Assembly (NCBI GenBank): GCA_035461405.1
Contig: DATHVH010000215.1
Span: forward strand, 1 to 6,453
Direction: 5' to 3'
Length of the DNA stretch: 6,453 bases
DNA from: Anditalea sp035461405
GTDB taxonomy: Bacteria > Bacteroidota > Bacteroidia > Cytophagales > Cyclobacteriaceae
The notes below the pieces were generated by a model. The model did no database searches and was not told the origin of the DNA. It saw only the letters and a list, made by a program, of their open reading frames with translations. How positions within the stretch are numbered: position 1 is the first letter of the stretch; each line of letters starts with the position of its first letter. Made by a program: the position numbers and the translations under genes. Below, one piece after another: positions 1 through 5,929 of the stretch.

Positions 1-263
1 AGCAAAGGGTAGTAATCGCAAGAGCTCTCTTAAACGACCCTTCTATTCTACTGGCTGATGAACCTACTGGTAATCTTGATCCAGAAGTAGCTGATGGGAT
101 CTTTCAACTGTTTCAGGACATCAATAAACAGGGCACCGCAATTCTAATGGCGACTCATAATCATGAGTTACTCAAAAAGCATCCCTACAGAGTTTTAAAA
201 TGCGAAAAAGGAAAATTACTCGATAGCAAAACTTCAGATTTTACACTAAGCACTTCCCTATAA
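1..263 (+). CDS. ftsE: Cell-division ABC transporter ATP-binding protein FtsE, C-terminal part (5' end outside window)
   Basis: The third frame is open from the window's left edge to a TAA at 261-263, giving about 86 residues that start with QRVVIARALL. This is the end of an ABC-transporter ATPase domain. The sequence just after the signature motif is followed by Walker B (ILLADEP), the D-loop (GNLDP) and the switch histidine (MATHNHELL). The tail is short, with KCEKGKLL, the arrangement usual for FtsE of Bacteroidota. FtsE is known to pair with the membrane protein FtsX at the division site, where ATP hydrolysis controls cell-wall hydrolases. The Walker A motif and signature proper lie upstream of the window. 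A LolD/MacB-type ATPase is the main alternative, since those share the same motifs; no ftsX is visible to decide. The gene ends inside its own terminator, so it is the last gene of its transcript. Confidence 0.75.
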   Translation, partial: QRVVIARALLNDPSILLADEPTGNLDPEVADGIFQLFQDINKQGTAILMATHNHELLKKHPYRVLKCEKGKLLDSKTSDFTLSTSL

Positions 264-279
264 GGAAGTGTTTTTTTTT
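248..279 (+). terminator. Intrinsic terminator overlapping the ftsE stop codon
   Basis: CACTTCC (251-257) pairs with GGAAGTG (264-270) around a six-base loop that contains the TAA stop of the ABC ATPase gene. The stem can extend by three weaker pairs (248-250 with 271-273). It is followed directly by nine T residues at 271-279. This is a standard rho-independent terminator and separates ftsE from the S41 peptidase gene. Confidence 0.85.
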
Positions 280-280
280 A

Positions 281-520
281 TAGCGGATGAATAGTGTGAA
301 TCATCCATTCATAATAAGACATGAATGACCCTGGTTGATTCTTCATTAACTTAGTGGACATTCGCCCCTGGTCCGTGGACTTTTTATGAAATAGGAGATC
401 TTAATTTTTTTAACAGTATAGATCTTTTTTTTATTATATTTCGTTTCTATAAAAAACAATTTGGCTATTAGAGTTTTAATAGAATTAAATTGCTATGAAT
501 AAATATAAAATATCTAAAAT
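281..520. other. AT-rich spacer before the S41 peptidase gene
   Basis: No coding sequence is supported here. Visible structures are a 7-bp inverted repeat CATTCAT/ATGAATG (306-312 and 321-327, 8-nt loop) and two AGATCT hexamers (396-401 and 420-425), the second running into eight T residues. The second hexamer could form a weak terminator-like hairpin with an 18-nt loop. None of these is strong enough to call functional. The stretch after about 455 probably carries the promoter of the downstream gene. Confidence 0.5.
460..492 (+). promoter_or_regulatory. Possible Bacteroidota-type promoter for the S41 peptidase gene
   Basis: A perfect -33 element TTTG (460-463) is followed after 21 nt by TTAAATTG (485-492), which matches the -7 consensus TAnnTTTG at four of six fixed positions. 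It would place transcription start near 499 and give a leader of about 22 nt. The -7 match is poor and the region is AT-rich, so chance is a real possibility. Confidence 0.25.
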
Positions 521-1945
521 ATGAAATTTAACAATCCTGTTTATAGACGATATATGCTTATCCCTCTTTTTGCAGCACTACTATTGGGAGCATGCAGGGA
601 AGAAGAAGAGCCGATCGTCGAAGAAGTAGAGGAAGAAGAAGAGGTTAGTCGCAATGCTGCTATCAATGACTGGATCCAAGACGAAATGGATATATATTAT
701 CTATGGCTTGATAATATGCGGAATCCAGGATCCAAAGAAAAAGAACCTGAAGATTATTTCGAATCCTTACTATATAAACCTACTGACCGGTTCTCCGCTA
801 TATTTGAAAGCGCTTCAGAGCTTACTGATGGATTGGGTGGTACAAGTACGGAAGCGGGATATGAATTTGGGCTATTTACCACTTCAAACCCGGGTCAGGT
901 TATTGCAGAAGTGACTTATATTAAGCGAGGCAGTCCAGCTGAAAACAAAGATATACAGAGAGGTGATGTGATCACAGCGATAAATGGTCAAGATATCACC
1001 GTAGATAATTACCGAACCCTTTTGAGAGAGATCAGGAATGCGCATACTATTACTTACAGAAGATATAGTTCTACCCTCGGCAGCTTTGAAACTAAGCCTG
1101 ATCTTCAAATGGAGGTGGCCAGAGTATCTGAAAATCCCAATTTTATGGATTCGGTATATACCATAGACAATCAAAAAATCGGGTATGTAGTATATCATTT
1201 CTTTGCTCCAAGCCCAACTCCCCAAACCGAAGGCTCAGCTCCTATTTATGACAATGAAATGGATCAAATATTTCAAAAATTCAAAACAGAAGGAGTAAAT
1301 CATTTAATAGTCGACTTTAGGTATAATGGAGGTGGATATGTTACCAGTGCTGTAAACTTAGCTAGCTTAATAGCCCCTGGAATTTCAAGTGCTGAAATTT
1401 TTTCGAAGACTAAATTCAATAGCTTCTTGATGAGTTTTGACAATCTTAGTAATGTACAGACGCGATTTAGAGACAAAACGGAAAATATAGGTGCACAATT
1501 AGGTGGCAAAGTTTATATCCTAACCACTGCCCGTACAGCATCTGCCTCGGAATTGATCATAAATAGTTTAAGGCCTTATATGGATGTAGTAATAATAGGA
1601 GACAAAACAACAGGGAAAAATGTTGGATCTATAGTTATAGAAGAAGAAGACAACCCAGATAATAACTACGGATTATTACCTATTGTATCTCAAAGTTTTA
1701 ATAGTAGAGATCAATCTGACTACGGGGGAGGATTTGTACCAAATGTAGAAACAAAAGAGAATACAGAACGCCTACGACCATTTGGAGATGTTAATGAACT
1801 TTTGCTACGTACAGCAATTGGCCAAATAACCGGAACTCCTCCAGCAGGAAGATTTGAAATCCTTGACCGCAGAGATTTAGGAAATACTATTGATATGAAG
1901 ATAAGATCTGGCGTAATGATCGAAAATGTGAAACTGGATAAATAG
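521..1945 (+). CDS. S41-family (C-terminal processing peptidase-like) serine protease, lipoprotein
   Basis: The 474-residue product begins with a lipoprotein signal peptide: basic NPVYRR, a hydrophobic run, then lipobox LLGAC with acylated Cys25. A very acidic linker follows (residues 26-41, almost all Glu). A helical N-terminal segment (about 44-100) precedes a PDZ domain (about 113-175, with GSPAENKDIQRGDVITAING) and the S41 catalytic domain (about 215-400). DFRYNGGG (265-272) matches the DLRxNxGG motif of the family. TASASE (339-344) and GDKTTGK (360-366) give a Ser341-Lys366 dyad with the 25-residue spacing of E. coli Prc, so the enzyme should be active. S41 peptidases cut near C-termini of envelope proteins; the substrate here cannot be told. 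The ATG at 521 is chosen because it puts a complete signal peptide at the N-terminus. No Shine-Dalgarno is seen, as is usual in Bacteroidota. The gene stands alone between terminators. Confidence 0.9.
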   Translation: MKFNNPVYRRYMLIPLFAALLLGACREEEEPIVEEVEEEEEVSRNAAINDWIQDEMDIYYLWLDNMRNPGSKEKEPEDYFESLLYKPTDRFSAIFESASELTDGLGGTSTEAGYEFGLFTTSNPGQVIAEVTYIKRGSPAENKDIQRGDVITAINGQDITVDNYRTLLREIRNAHTITYRRYSSTLGSFETKPDLQMEVARVSENPNFMDSVYTIDNQKIGYVVYHFFAPSPTPQTEGSAPIYDNEMDQIFQKFKTEGVNHLIVDFRYNGGGYVTSAVNLASLIAPGISSAEIFSKTKFNSFLMSFDNLSNVQTRFRDKTENIGAQLGGKVYILTTARTASASELIINSLRPYMDVVIIGDKTTGKNVGSIVIEEEDNPDNNYGLLPIVSQSFNSRDQSDYGGGFVPNVETKENTERLRPFGDVNELLLRTAIGQITGTPPAGRFEILDRRDLGNTIDMKIRSGVMIENVKLDK

Positions 1946-1977
1946 GAAATCAACGGTACACAGAACTTATTCAAAAA

Positions 1978-2007
1978 ATGAAAAAGCCTCTTATGAGGCT
2001 TTTTCAT
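1978..2007 (+). terminator. Strong hairpin terminator after the S41 gene, probably bidirectional
   Basis: ATGAAAAAGCCTC (1978-1990) and GAGGCTTTTTCAT (1995-2007) form a perfect 13-bp stem with a TTAT tetraloop, 32 nt after the S41 stop codon. The stem contains an A5/T5 segment, so the T tract for + strand transcription is inside the hairpin. On the minus strand the hairpin is followed by a further T-rich run (complement of A1973-A1978), so it can also stop minus-strand read-through from the lipoprotein gene. Confidence 0.85.
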
Positions 2008-2225
2008 AGTATCTATACCTTATGGAATAAATCATTTTTATTAATTTAAGTATATTCGGAAAGATGCTATTAAACAGAGATCAAAATTCCAAAGTTTGGA
2101 TTCAAAAGTCCATAGCAATAGTCCTTACCGACCAGTGAAATCTGATATATGGTCTATTAGCGATAAACTATTAGCCAAATTTGATTAAAATATAATAGCG
2201 GCTACTTTTCTCTTTAAACAAAAAA
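2008..2225. other. Convergent intergenic region, no gene seen
   Basis: This is the core of the 334-nt gap between two converging genes, lying between their terminators. No open frame with protein-like composition is found on either strand. The only structure noted is a 13-nt near-perfect palindrome TCCAAAGTTTGGA (2088-2100, 6-1-6) with no T tract, of unknown meaning. Confidence 0.5.
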
Positions 2226-2250
2226 CCTCCTGCCGAACATCAGCAGGAGG
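2220..2250 (-). terminator. Intrinsic terminator of the receptor/lipoprotein unit
   Basis: Read on the minus strand, CCTCCTGC (2250-2243) pairs with GCAGGAGG (2233-2226) around a nine-base loop, and the stem is followed by six T residues (complement of A2225-A2220). It lies about 30 nt after the stop codon of the histidine-rich lipoprotein gene. The GC-rich stem in AT-rich surroundings makes the call clear. Confidence 0.9.
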
Positions 2251-2279
2251 AATATAATAAAAGTAACCTTTAAATAATC

Positions 2280-3188
2280 TTAGTGTGCATGTACTTCAAA
2301 TGCTCTTCTAGTCACATTGCCATTAGCATCTTCGGCCCAAATAATAAGCTCATAATGCTCTTCACCTGCTGGTAATACTATAGCATTATCCCCAACAAAT
2401 GCCTGTGTAAAATCAATAGCTGTACCTGCAGGTAAAGCATCTCCTGTATAATAGTTACCATTGCTATGCTGTCTCCACTTAGACGTCCCCCACATATTTT
2501 CGTAGACATCTTCACCATGAGAATCACCATCATGCTCTTCTTCGGCTAATCTTACCCAAAGAAAAGTAATATTTGTACTTAAGGCATCATCACCTCTGAA
2601 TACACTCCCCTGTACTTCCAATGGCTCCCCAGCTGTACCCTCAAGTTCATCGTCTTGAAGATTTGTTACCGTCATCTGAGGTCCATAAGGCCTTTCTATA
2701 TAGATAGTCGCAGAATAATTATTTCCATCAGCGTGTGATGTCACGTTGCCATGAATATCAGTAGCATCAATTACAAAATCATAAGGTCCAGCTAAAACAT
2801 TCCCTTGAACCGGAGAATTTGGACCAGCCCAATAAATATCAGTATCATGACCATCTTGGTTATAAAAAGTAGCTCCATTTACCGGAATGACTTCATTTAT
2901 ATACAATGGCTCAAAATCATTAGAAATTCTGCCATGGGAATGTCCATCAAATGCCGAATGTAAATCCAATCTTACCTGTTGGATACCCGAAGGGTCTGTC
3001 ACACTAAATCTTACATGCATGTGATCAGAAGTAGAACGCATTACTTCTCCTTGTCTAGGTCTTATTTCATCACGTCCATCTGCTGCTGCTATTACAGGAG
3101 CATCCATGTCACGTATACTATCATCATCGGTATTACAGCTAAATAAACTCAAAGCTGCCAAAGCGGAAAGTGTAAGATATTTTTTCAT
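2280..3188 (-). CDS. Histidine-rich DUF4625-like lipoprotein, candidate metal-binding partner of the adjacent TonB receptor
   Basis: The 302-residue product has a lipoprotein signal peptide with lipobox LFSC (Cys18), followed by NTDDD. Acidic residues right after the cysteine resemble the signal that sends Bacteroidota lipoproteins to the cell surface. The mature protein is acidic and carries 14 histidines, several in short clusters: DHMH (55-58), GHSHG (82-86), GHDTD (113-117), EEEHDGDSHGED (216-227) and a C-terminal HAH (300-302). Two Ig-like halves are suggested: VIDATDIHGNVTSH (139-152) and IIWAEDANGNVTRR (282-295) look like equivalent strands of a duplicated domain. I place it in the DUF4625-type lipoproteins of Bacteroidota from overall appearance. 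No enzyme motif is seen. It follows the receptor gene by 141 nt, has its own promoter and shares an operator-like motif with it, so surface binding or delivery of a metal such as zinc is a reasonable inference but unproven. Confidence 0.8.
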   Translation of the reverse strand: MKKYLTLSALAALSLFSCNTDDDSIRDMDAPVIAAADGRDEIRPRQGEVMRSTSDHMHVRFSVTDPSGIQQVRLDLHSAFDGHSHGRISNDFEPLYINEVIPVNGATFYNQDGHDTDIYWAGPNSPVQGNVLAGPYDFVIDATDIHGNVTSHADGNNYSATIYIERPYGPQMTVTNLQDDELEGTAGEPLEVQGSVFRGDDALSTNITFLWVRLAEEEHDGDSHGEDVYENMWGTSKWRQHSNGNYYTGDALPAGTAIDFTQAFVGDNAIVLPAGEEHYELIIWAEDANGNVTRRAFEVHAH

Positions 3189-3218
3189 TTATGTTCTATT
3201 ATGTTATTATATTGTATA

Positions 3219-3235
3219 TGCAATTGTATTGCAAT
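3219..3235 (-). promoter_or_regulatory. Operator-like inverted repeat overlapping the lipoprotein promoter
   Basis: TGCAAT (3219-3224) and ATTGCA (3228-3233) form a perfect 6-3-6 inverted repeat. The right half is part of the 8-bp palindrome ATTGCAAT (3228-3235), which contains the TTGCAAT heptamer also found three times in the receptor promoter. It covers the 3' end of the -7 element and the presumed transcription start, a typical position for a repressor. The size and symmetry would suit a Fur-superfamily regulator, but the regulator is not identified. Confidence 0.5.
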
Positions 3236-3263
3236 AATAATATTATTATTAATATTCTCCAAA
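3232..3263 (-). promoter_or_regulatory. Bacteroidota-type promoter of the histidine-rich lipoprotein gene
   Basis: On the minus strand a perfect -33 TTTG (3263-3260) is followed after exactly 20 nt by TATTATTG (3239-3232), matching TAnnTTTG at five of six fixed positions. The predicted start near 3225 leaves a leader of about 36 nt before the ATG at 3188. No terminator is visible between the receptor stop codon and this promoter, so the gene may be read both from here and by read-through from the receptor gene. Confidence 0.55.
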
Positions 3264-3329
3264 AATTAAACATATTAATTCCTAGCTTGACTGGATCTAA
3301 TAGGTCATAGGATATGCTTTCCCGTAAAT

Positions 3330-5699
3330 TTATTTTTTAATTTTTAAGGGCACTTTAATACTGAAATTGATATTTCTACCCTGTTCTGGTAAGTTTAGCA
3401 GCCGGTAACGGCTTAGGTGGTTAAAGTAATATTCATCCGTTAGGTTTTGGCCGGTAATATTGAATTTGATCAACTGCTGATAGATTCTGAAGTCCATTCC
3501 AATACCAGATTCATACACTGTATACCCATCAGTCCTCCTTTCATTTCTATCCACTCTATTTTGGGCACTCACTGCCCTAACCTCAGCGAATACATAGAAA
3601 TATTCTAAAGTCTTTCCTGGCAATTGTTTGCTGTATTCTATACGCGAGAGTAATGAAAAAGGTGGTGTAAGCGGAAGCGGTAAATTTGTATCCAAATTCA
3701 TGTTCCAAACATATTCAGCAGCTGCACTTATTTTTAAACCATTGGTAATGGCATACTCCGATTTTAATTCACCTCCGGCAAAAACTGCATTATTTTGCCT
3801 GTACTCCCAAAGCATACTGGCTGCGGGTAGAGATGAAAACCTACCTGTAGGTGCTAAATAAATAAACCCGTCGTAATAGCTAGCAAAGGGACTGAATACT
3901 ATATGAAAATCTTTTTTTCGGTAAGCATAACTGAGGTCTGCCTGATAACTCCTTTCACTTTCCAGATTGGGATTTCCCATCTCGTGCCTGAAGTTACCAT
4001 GATGCACACCATTAGAAGCCAATTCTATAGCTGTAGGTATACGGTAACTGGAGCCAAAATTAAATTTTAGATTGTTGGTACTATTAATAATCCAAGACAA
4101 TCCACCTGATCCACTGAAGTTCAATAAAGATCTATCTATATCGGGATTTCTTTGATCAAATGTGCCAGTAGGCTCCATACGACTATAAATAGGCTGTAAG
4201 TGCTCCTGAATATTATGACGCGCTCCATCGAGCCGCATACCTGCATTTAAGATTAAATTAGGACTGGACTTGTATTCATGGAAATAAAAGGCTCCCCCCT
4301 GTGTAGTGGTAAAATCTGGCAATAAAAATTCAAACCCACTCTTCTCGTTTGCCATATGCTGGATATTAAAGCCATATATAGTTTGATGGGTTTCACTTTG
4401 GGTGAAGTTAAAGCGGACATTGGCCGTATAAGTGTCCAAATCAAGTCCCAATCCTAAGGTTCCTGCAGGAGTTGGGCCTACCCCATGGGTATGTGGAAGT
4501 GAGTTTTCGTTTCTAATGTTTTTTTGATATCCAAGATCTACTTCTACCCAATTTTGACCAAGTAAATATTTAGTATTACTGATTACCTTAATATGCGTAT
4601 TATTTTGATACGGTAGATCTATATTACTATTATCACCTCGGTGCTGAAGACTATATGAATTGGGAATACCCACGGCTCCTGGAAATATACCTGCTAATTG
4701 ATGGAATCGGCTCACGGTAATGGTTGATTTACCCCAATCCTTTCTTACTCCGGCCATCAGGCTGAAATGCCTTTCCTGCCCTGCTGTGTTTTTTAATCTG
4801 GAATCATATACCGGTAGTACAAATCCTGCATAATTAAATCGATCAGTAGGAATGCGGTAGTCATCATAATCCTGTGCAGTAAATCTTGCTTTGTAAACAA
4901 AGTCATTTTCATTTCCCTCCACCATAGCTGTATGGCCAAACATATTATTATTTGATCGATAAGTGGACATCAGATCAAGGTTCATTAATCCGGGGGCAGG
5001 GAGTGGTGCTGGAGCTATATTTATCACCCCAGCCATTCCGTCAGACCCATAAATTAAAGAACCTGGTCCTTTGATAATTTCTACCCTATCTACATCAAAC
5101 GGGTCTATTTCAAGTCCGTGGTCTGCTCCCCACTGCTGCCCCTCCTGCTTTATTCCTCGATCATTAATCATGATTCTATTAAAGCTAAGGCCACGAATCA
5201 TTGGCTTGCTGATACCCACTCCAGTATTGATGGTGCTAATACCAGGTATCTTTTCTATTGCATTGGCAAAAGTCCCTGCATTATTTCTTTCCAAGTACGC
5301 CCGGTCCACAACTTCGATGGTCTGGCTGTGCTCAAGGGGTCCATTTTTAAATGGATTAGCTTCGATAGTAAGTGTTTCCAATTCAAAGGAAGTTTCTCTA
5401 AGCGTCACTTTTAGGTCCTCAATATTTTCATTTATGATGACTGTCTGAGAATGCGATTTATAACCCATCATAGTAATGTGAAGATGATAACTTCCCCGGC
5501 GAAGACCGGAGATAAAAAATTCTCCATCCAAATTAGCTATAGCACCTTTTTGCAACTCATGGACAATGATCTGAGCAGGCAAGCCTTCCCCTGTTTCAGA
5601 TACTATGTTACCTGATATTTGGAAACTGCTTTGACCTAGTGATATAGAATATATACCTGCTAGGAAATATATTATTAATGTATGAAAGGCTATTTTCAA
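3330..5699 (-). CDS. TonB-dependent outer-membrane receptor, ZnuD-like (probable metal or metal-complex uptake)
   Basis: The 789-residue product starts with a signal peptide (about 1-23, ending SLGQ). A carboxypeptidase-regulatory-like beta-sandwich domain follows (about 25-100, with ANLDGEFFISGL), then a TonB-box-like ETLTIEA (108-114), a plug domain (about 120-230, with IPGI, PMIRG, RVEIIKGPGSLIYGSDGMAG) and a beta-barrel to the end, closing with NITGQNLTDEYYFNH and a strand near IKVPLKIKK. Length is normal and the frame is intact. The barrel has ELASNGVHHGNFRHEMGNP (559-577), like the ELY-A-GVHH-GNP stretch of zinc/heme receptors of the ZnuD type, and a histidine loop LPHTHG (401-406). It should import its ligand using TonB and the proton-motive force. 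Zinc is my first guess, supported by the histidine-rich lipoprotein next door; heme or another metal complex is possible. The start is TTG at 5699: an in-frame TGA lies at 5717-5715, no ATG or GTG lies between, and TTG places Lys2 and the hydrophobic core correctly for a signal peptide. Confidence 0.88.
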   Translation of the reverse strand: MKIAFHTLIIYFLAGIYSISLGQSSFQISGNIVSETGEGLPAQIIVHELQKGAIANLDGEFFISGLRRGSYHLHITMMGYKSHSQTVIINENIEDLKVTLRETSFELETLTIEANPFKNGPLEHSQTIEVVDRAYLERNNAGTFANAIEKIPGISTINTGVGISKPMIRGLSFNRIMINDRGIKQEGQQWGADHGLEIDPFDVDRVEIIKGPGSLIYGSDGMAGVINIAPAPLPAPGLMNLDLMSTYRSNNNMFGHTAMVEGNENDFVYKARFTAQDYDDYRIPTDRFNYAGFVLPVYDSRLKNTAGQERHFSLMAGVRKDWGKSTITVSRFHQLAGIFPGAVGIPNSYSLQHRGDNSNIDLPYQNNTHIKVISNTKYLLGQNWVEVDLGYQKNIRNENSLPHTHGVGPTPAGTLGLGLDLDTYTANVRFNFTQSETHQTIYGFNIQHMANEKSGFEFLLPDFTTTQGGAFYFHEYKSSPNLILNAGMRLDGARHNIQEHLQPIYSRMEPTGTFDQRNPDIDRSLLNFSGSGGLSWIINSTNNLKFNFGSSYRIPTAIELASNGVHHGNFRHEMGNPNLESERSYQADLSYAYRKKDFHIVFSPFASYYDGFIYLAPTGRFSSLPAASMLWEYRQNNAVFAGGELKSEYAITNGLKISAAAEYVWNMNLDTNLPLPLTPPFSLLSRIEYSKQLPGKTLEYFYVFAEVRAVSAQNRVDRNERRTDGYTVYESGIGMDFRIYQQLIKFNITGQNLTDEYYFNHLSRYRLLNLPEQGRNINFSIKVPLKIKK

Positions 5700-5700
5700 A

Positions 5701-5752
5701 ATTGCAACTTTGTGTCAATTGCAAAATTATAAAAATACTTCACATATTGCAA
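5701..5752 (-). promoter_or_regulatory. Three TTGCAAT operator-like boxes in the receptor promoter
   Basis: On the minus strand the heptamer TTGCAAT occurs at 5752-5746, 5724-5718 and 5707-5701, always in the same orientation, with starts 28 and 17 nt apart. The first overlaps the -33 element, the second overlaps the last bases of the -7 element, and the third ends one base before the TTG start codon. The same heptamer overlaps the -7 element of the lipoprotein promoter in the same register. Such placement suggests repression by one regulator; its identity is inference. Confidence 0.5.
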
Positions 5753-5753
5753 C
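5722..5753 (-). promoter_or_regulatory. Bacteroidota-type promoter of the TonB receptor gene
   Basis: On the minus strand TAATTTTG (5729-5722) is a perfect match to the -7 consensus TAnnTTTG. It is preceded after 20 nt by GTTG (5753-5750), one base off the -33 consensus TTTG. Transcription would begin near 5715, giving a very short leader of about 15 nt before the TTG start codon at 5699. Confidence 0.6.
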
Positions 5754-5929
5754 AATATATCATTTATGAAACACAAGAGTAATACTAACAAAAAAAGTCT
5801 TTTGAAATTGATTCTACCAATAATACCCAGAGAGCTTTATTTAATTGCGGATTAGTGTCGACAACTTTACGGTCAACAGTTCACAAAAAACATAAATTCT
5901 ACAGCTCGTAATACATGTACTTTACACTA
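5754..5929. other. Spacer between the M24 peptidase gene and the receptor promoter
   Basis: No supported gene and no convincing terminator for the M24 gene are seen. The stretch holds a perfect 8-bp palindrome TGTCGACA (5856-5863) and a weak A/T inverted repeat near 5790-5804. A 29-codon open frame on the + strand (5766-5855) is considered below but not called. Read-through from the M24 gene into the receptor gene cannot be excluded. Confidence 0.4.

Noticed and set aside
306..327. CATTCAT/ATGAATG inverted repeat in the spacer after ftsE
   Set aside because: It is a seven-base stem with an 8-nt loop and no T tract, about 200 nt from the next gene and not repeated elsewhere, so chance is likely in AT-rich DNA.
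884..1225. Minus-strand open frame of about 113 codons inside the S41 gene
   Set aside because: It is antisense to the PDZ and core region of a well-supported protease and has no recognisable protein motif.
2088..2100. TCCAAAGTTTGGA palindrome considered as an operator
   Set aside because: It lies between two converging terminators, far from any start codon, and has no second copy at a promoter.
5071..5448. Two long + strand open frames antisense to the receptor gene
   Set aside because: They lie wholly within the plug-domain coding region, whose minus-strand frame has clear conserved motifs. Their composition is that of a reverse-strand shadow.
5547..5556. A further TTGCAA inside the receptor coding sequence, considered as another operator box
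   Set aside because: Its flanks do not complete the TTGCAAT heptamer on either strand, and it lies within codons of the N-terminal domain, so it reads as a chance hexamer.
5786..5806. A/T inverted repeat considered as the terminator of the M24 gene
   Set aside because: The stem is almost entirely A-T pairs with one G-C at most, so it would be too unstable to terminate transcription; it is also about 130 nt beyond the stop codon.
5766..5855. A 29-codon + strand open frame (start MKHKSNTNKK, hydrophobic middle) divergent from the receptor gene
   Set aside because: It is short, has no recognisable promoter or conserved family, and lies in AT-rich spacer where such frames arise by chance. Conservation in relatives would be needed to reconsider it.
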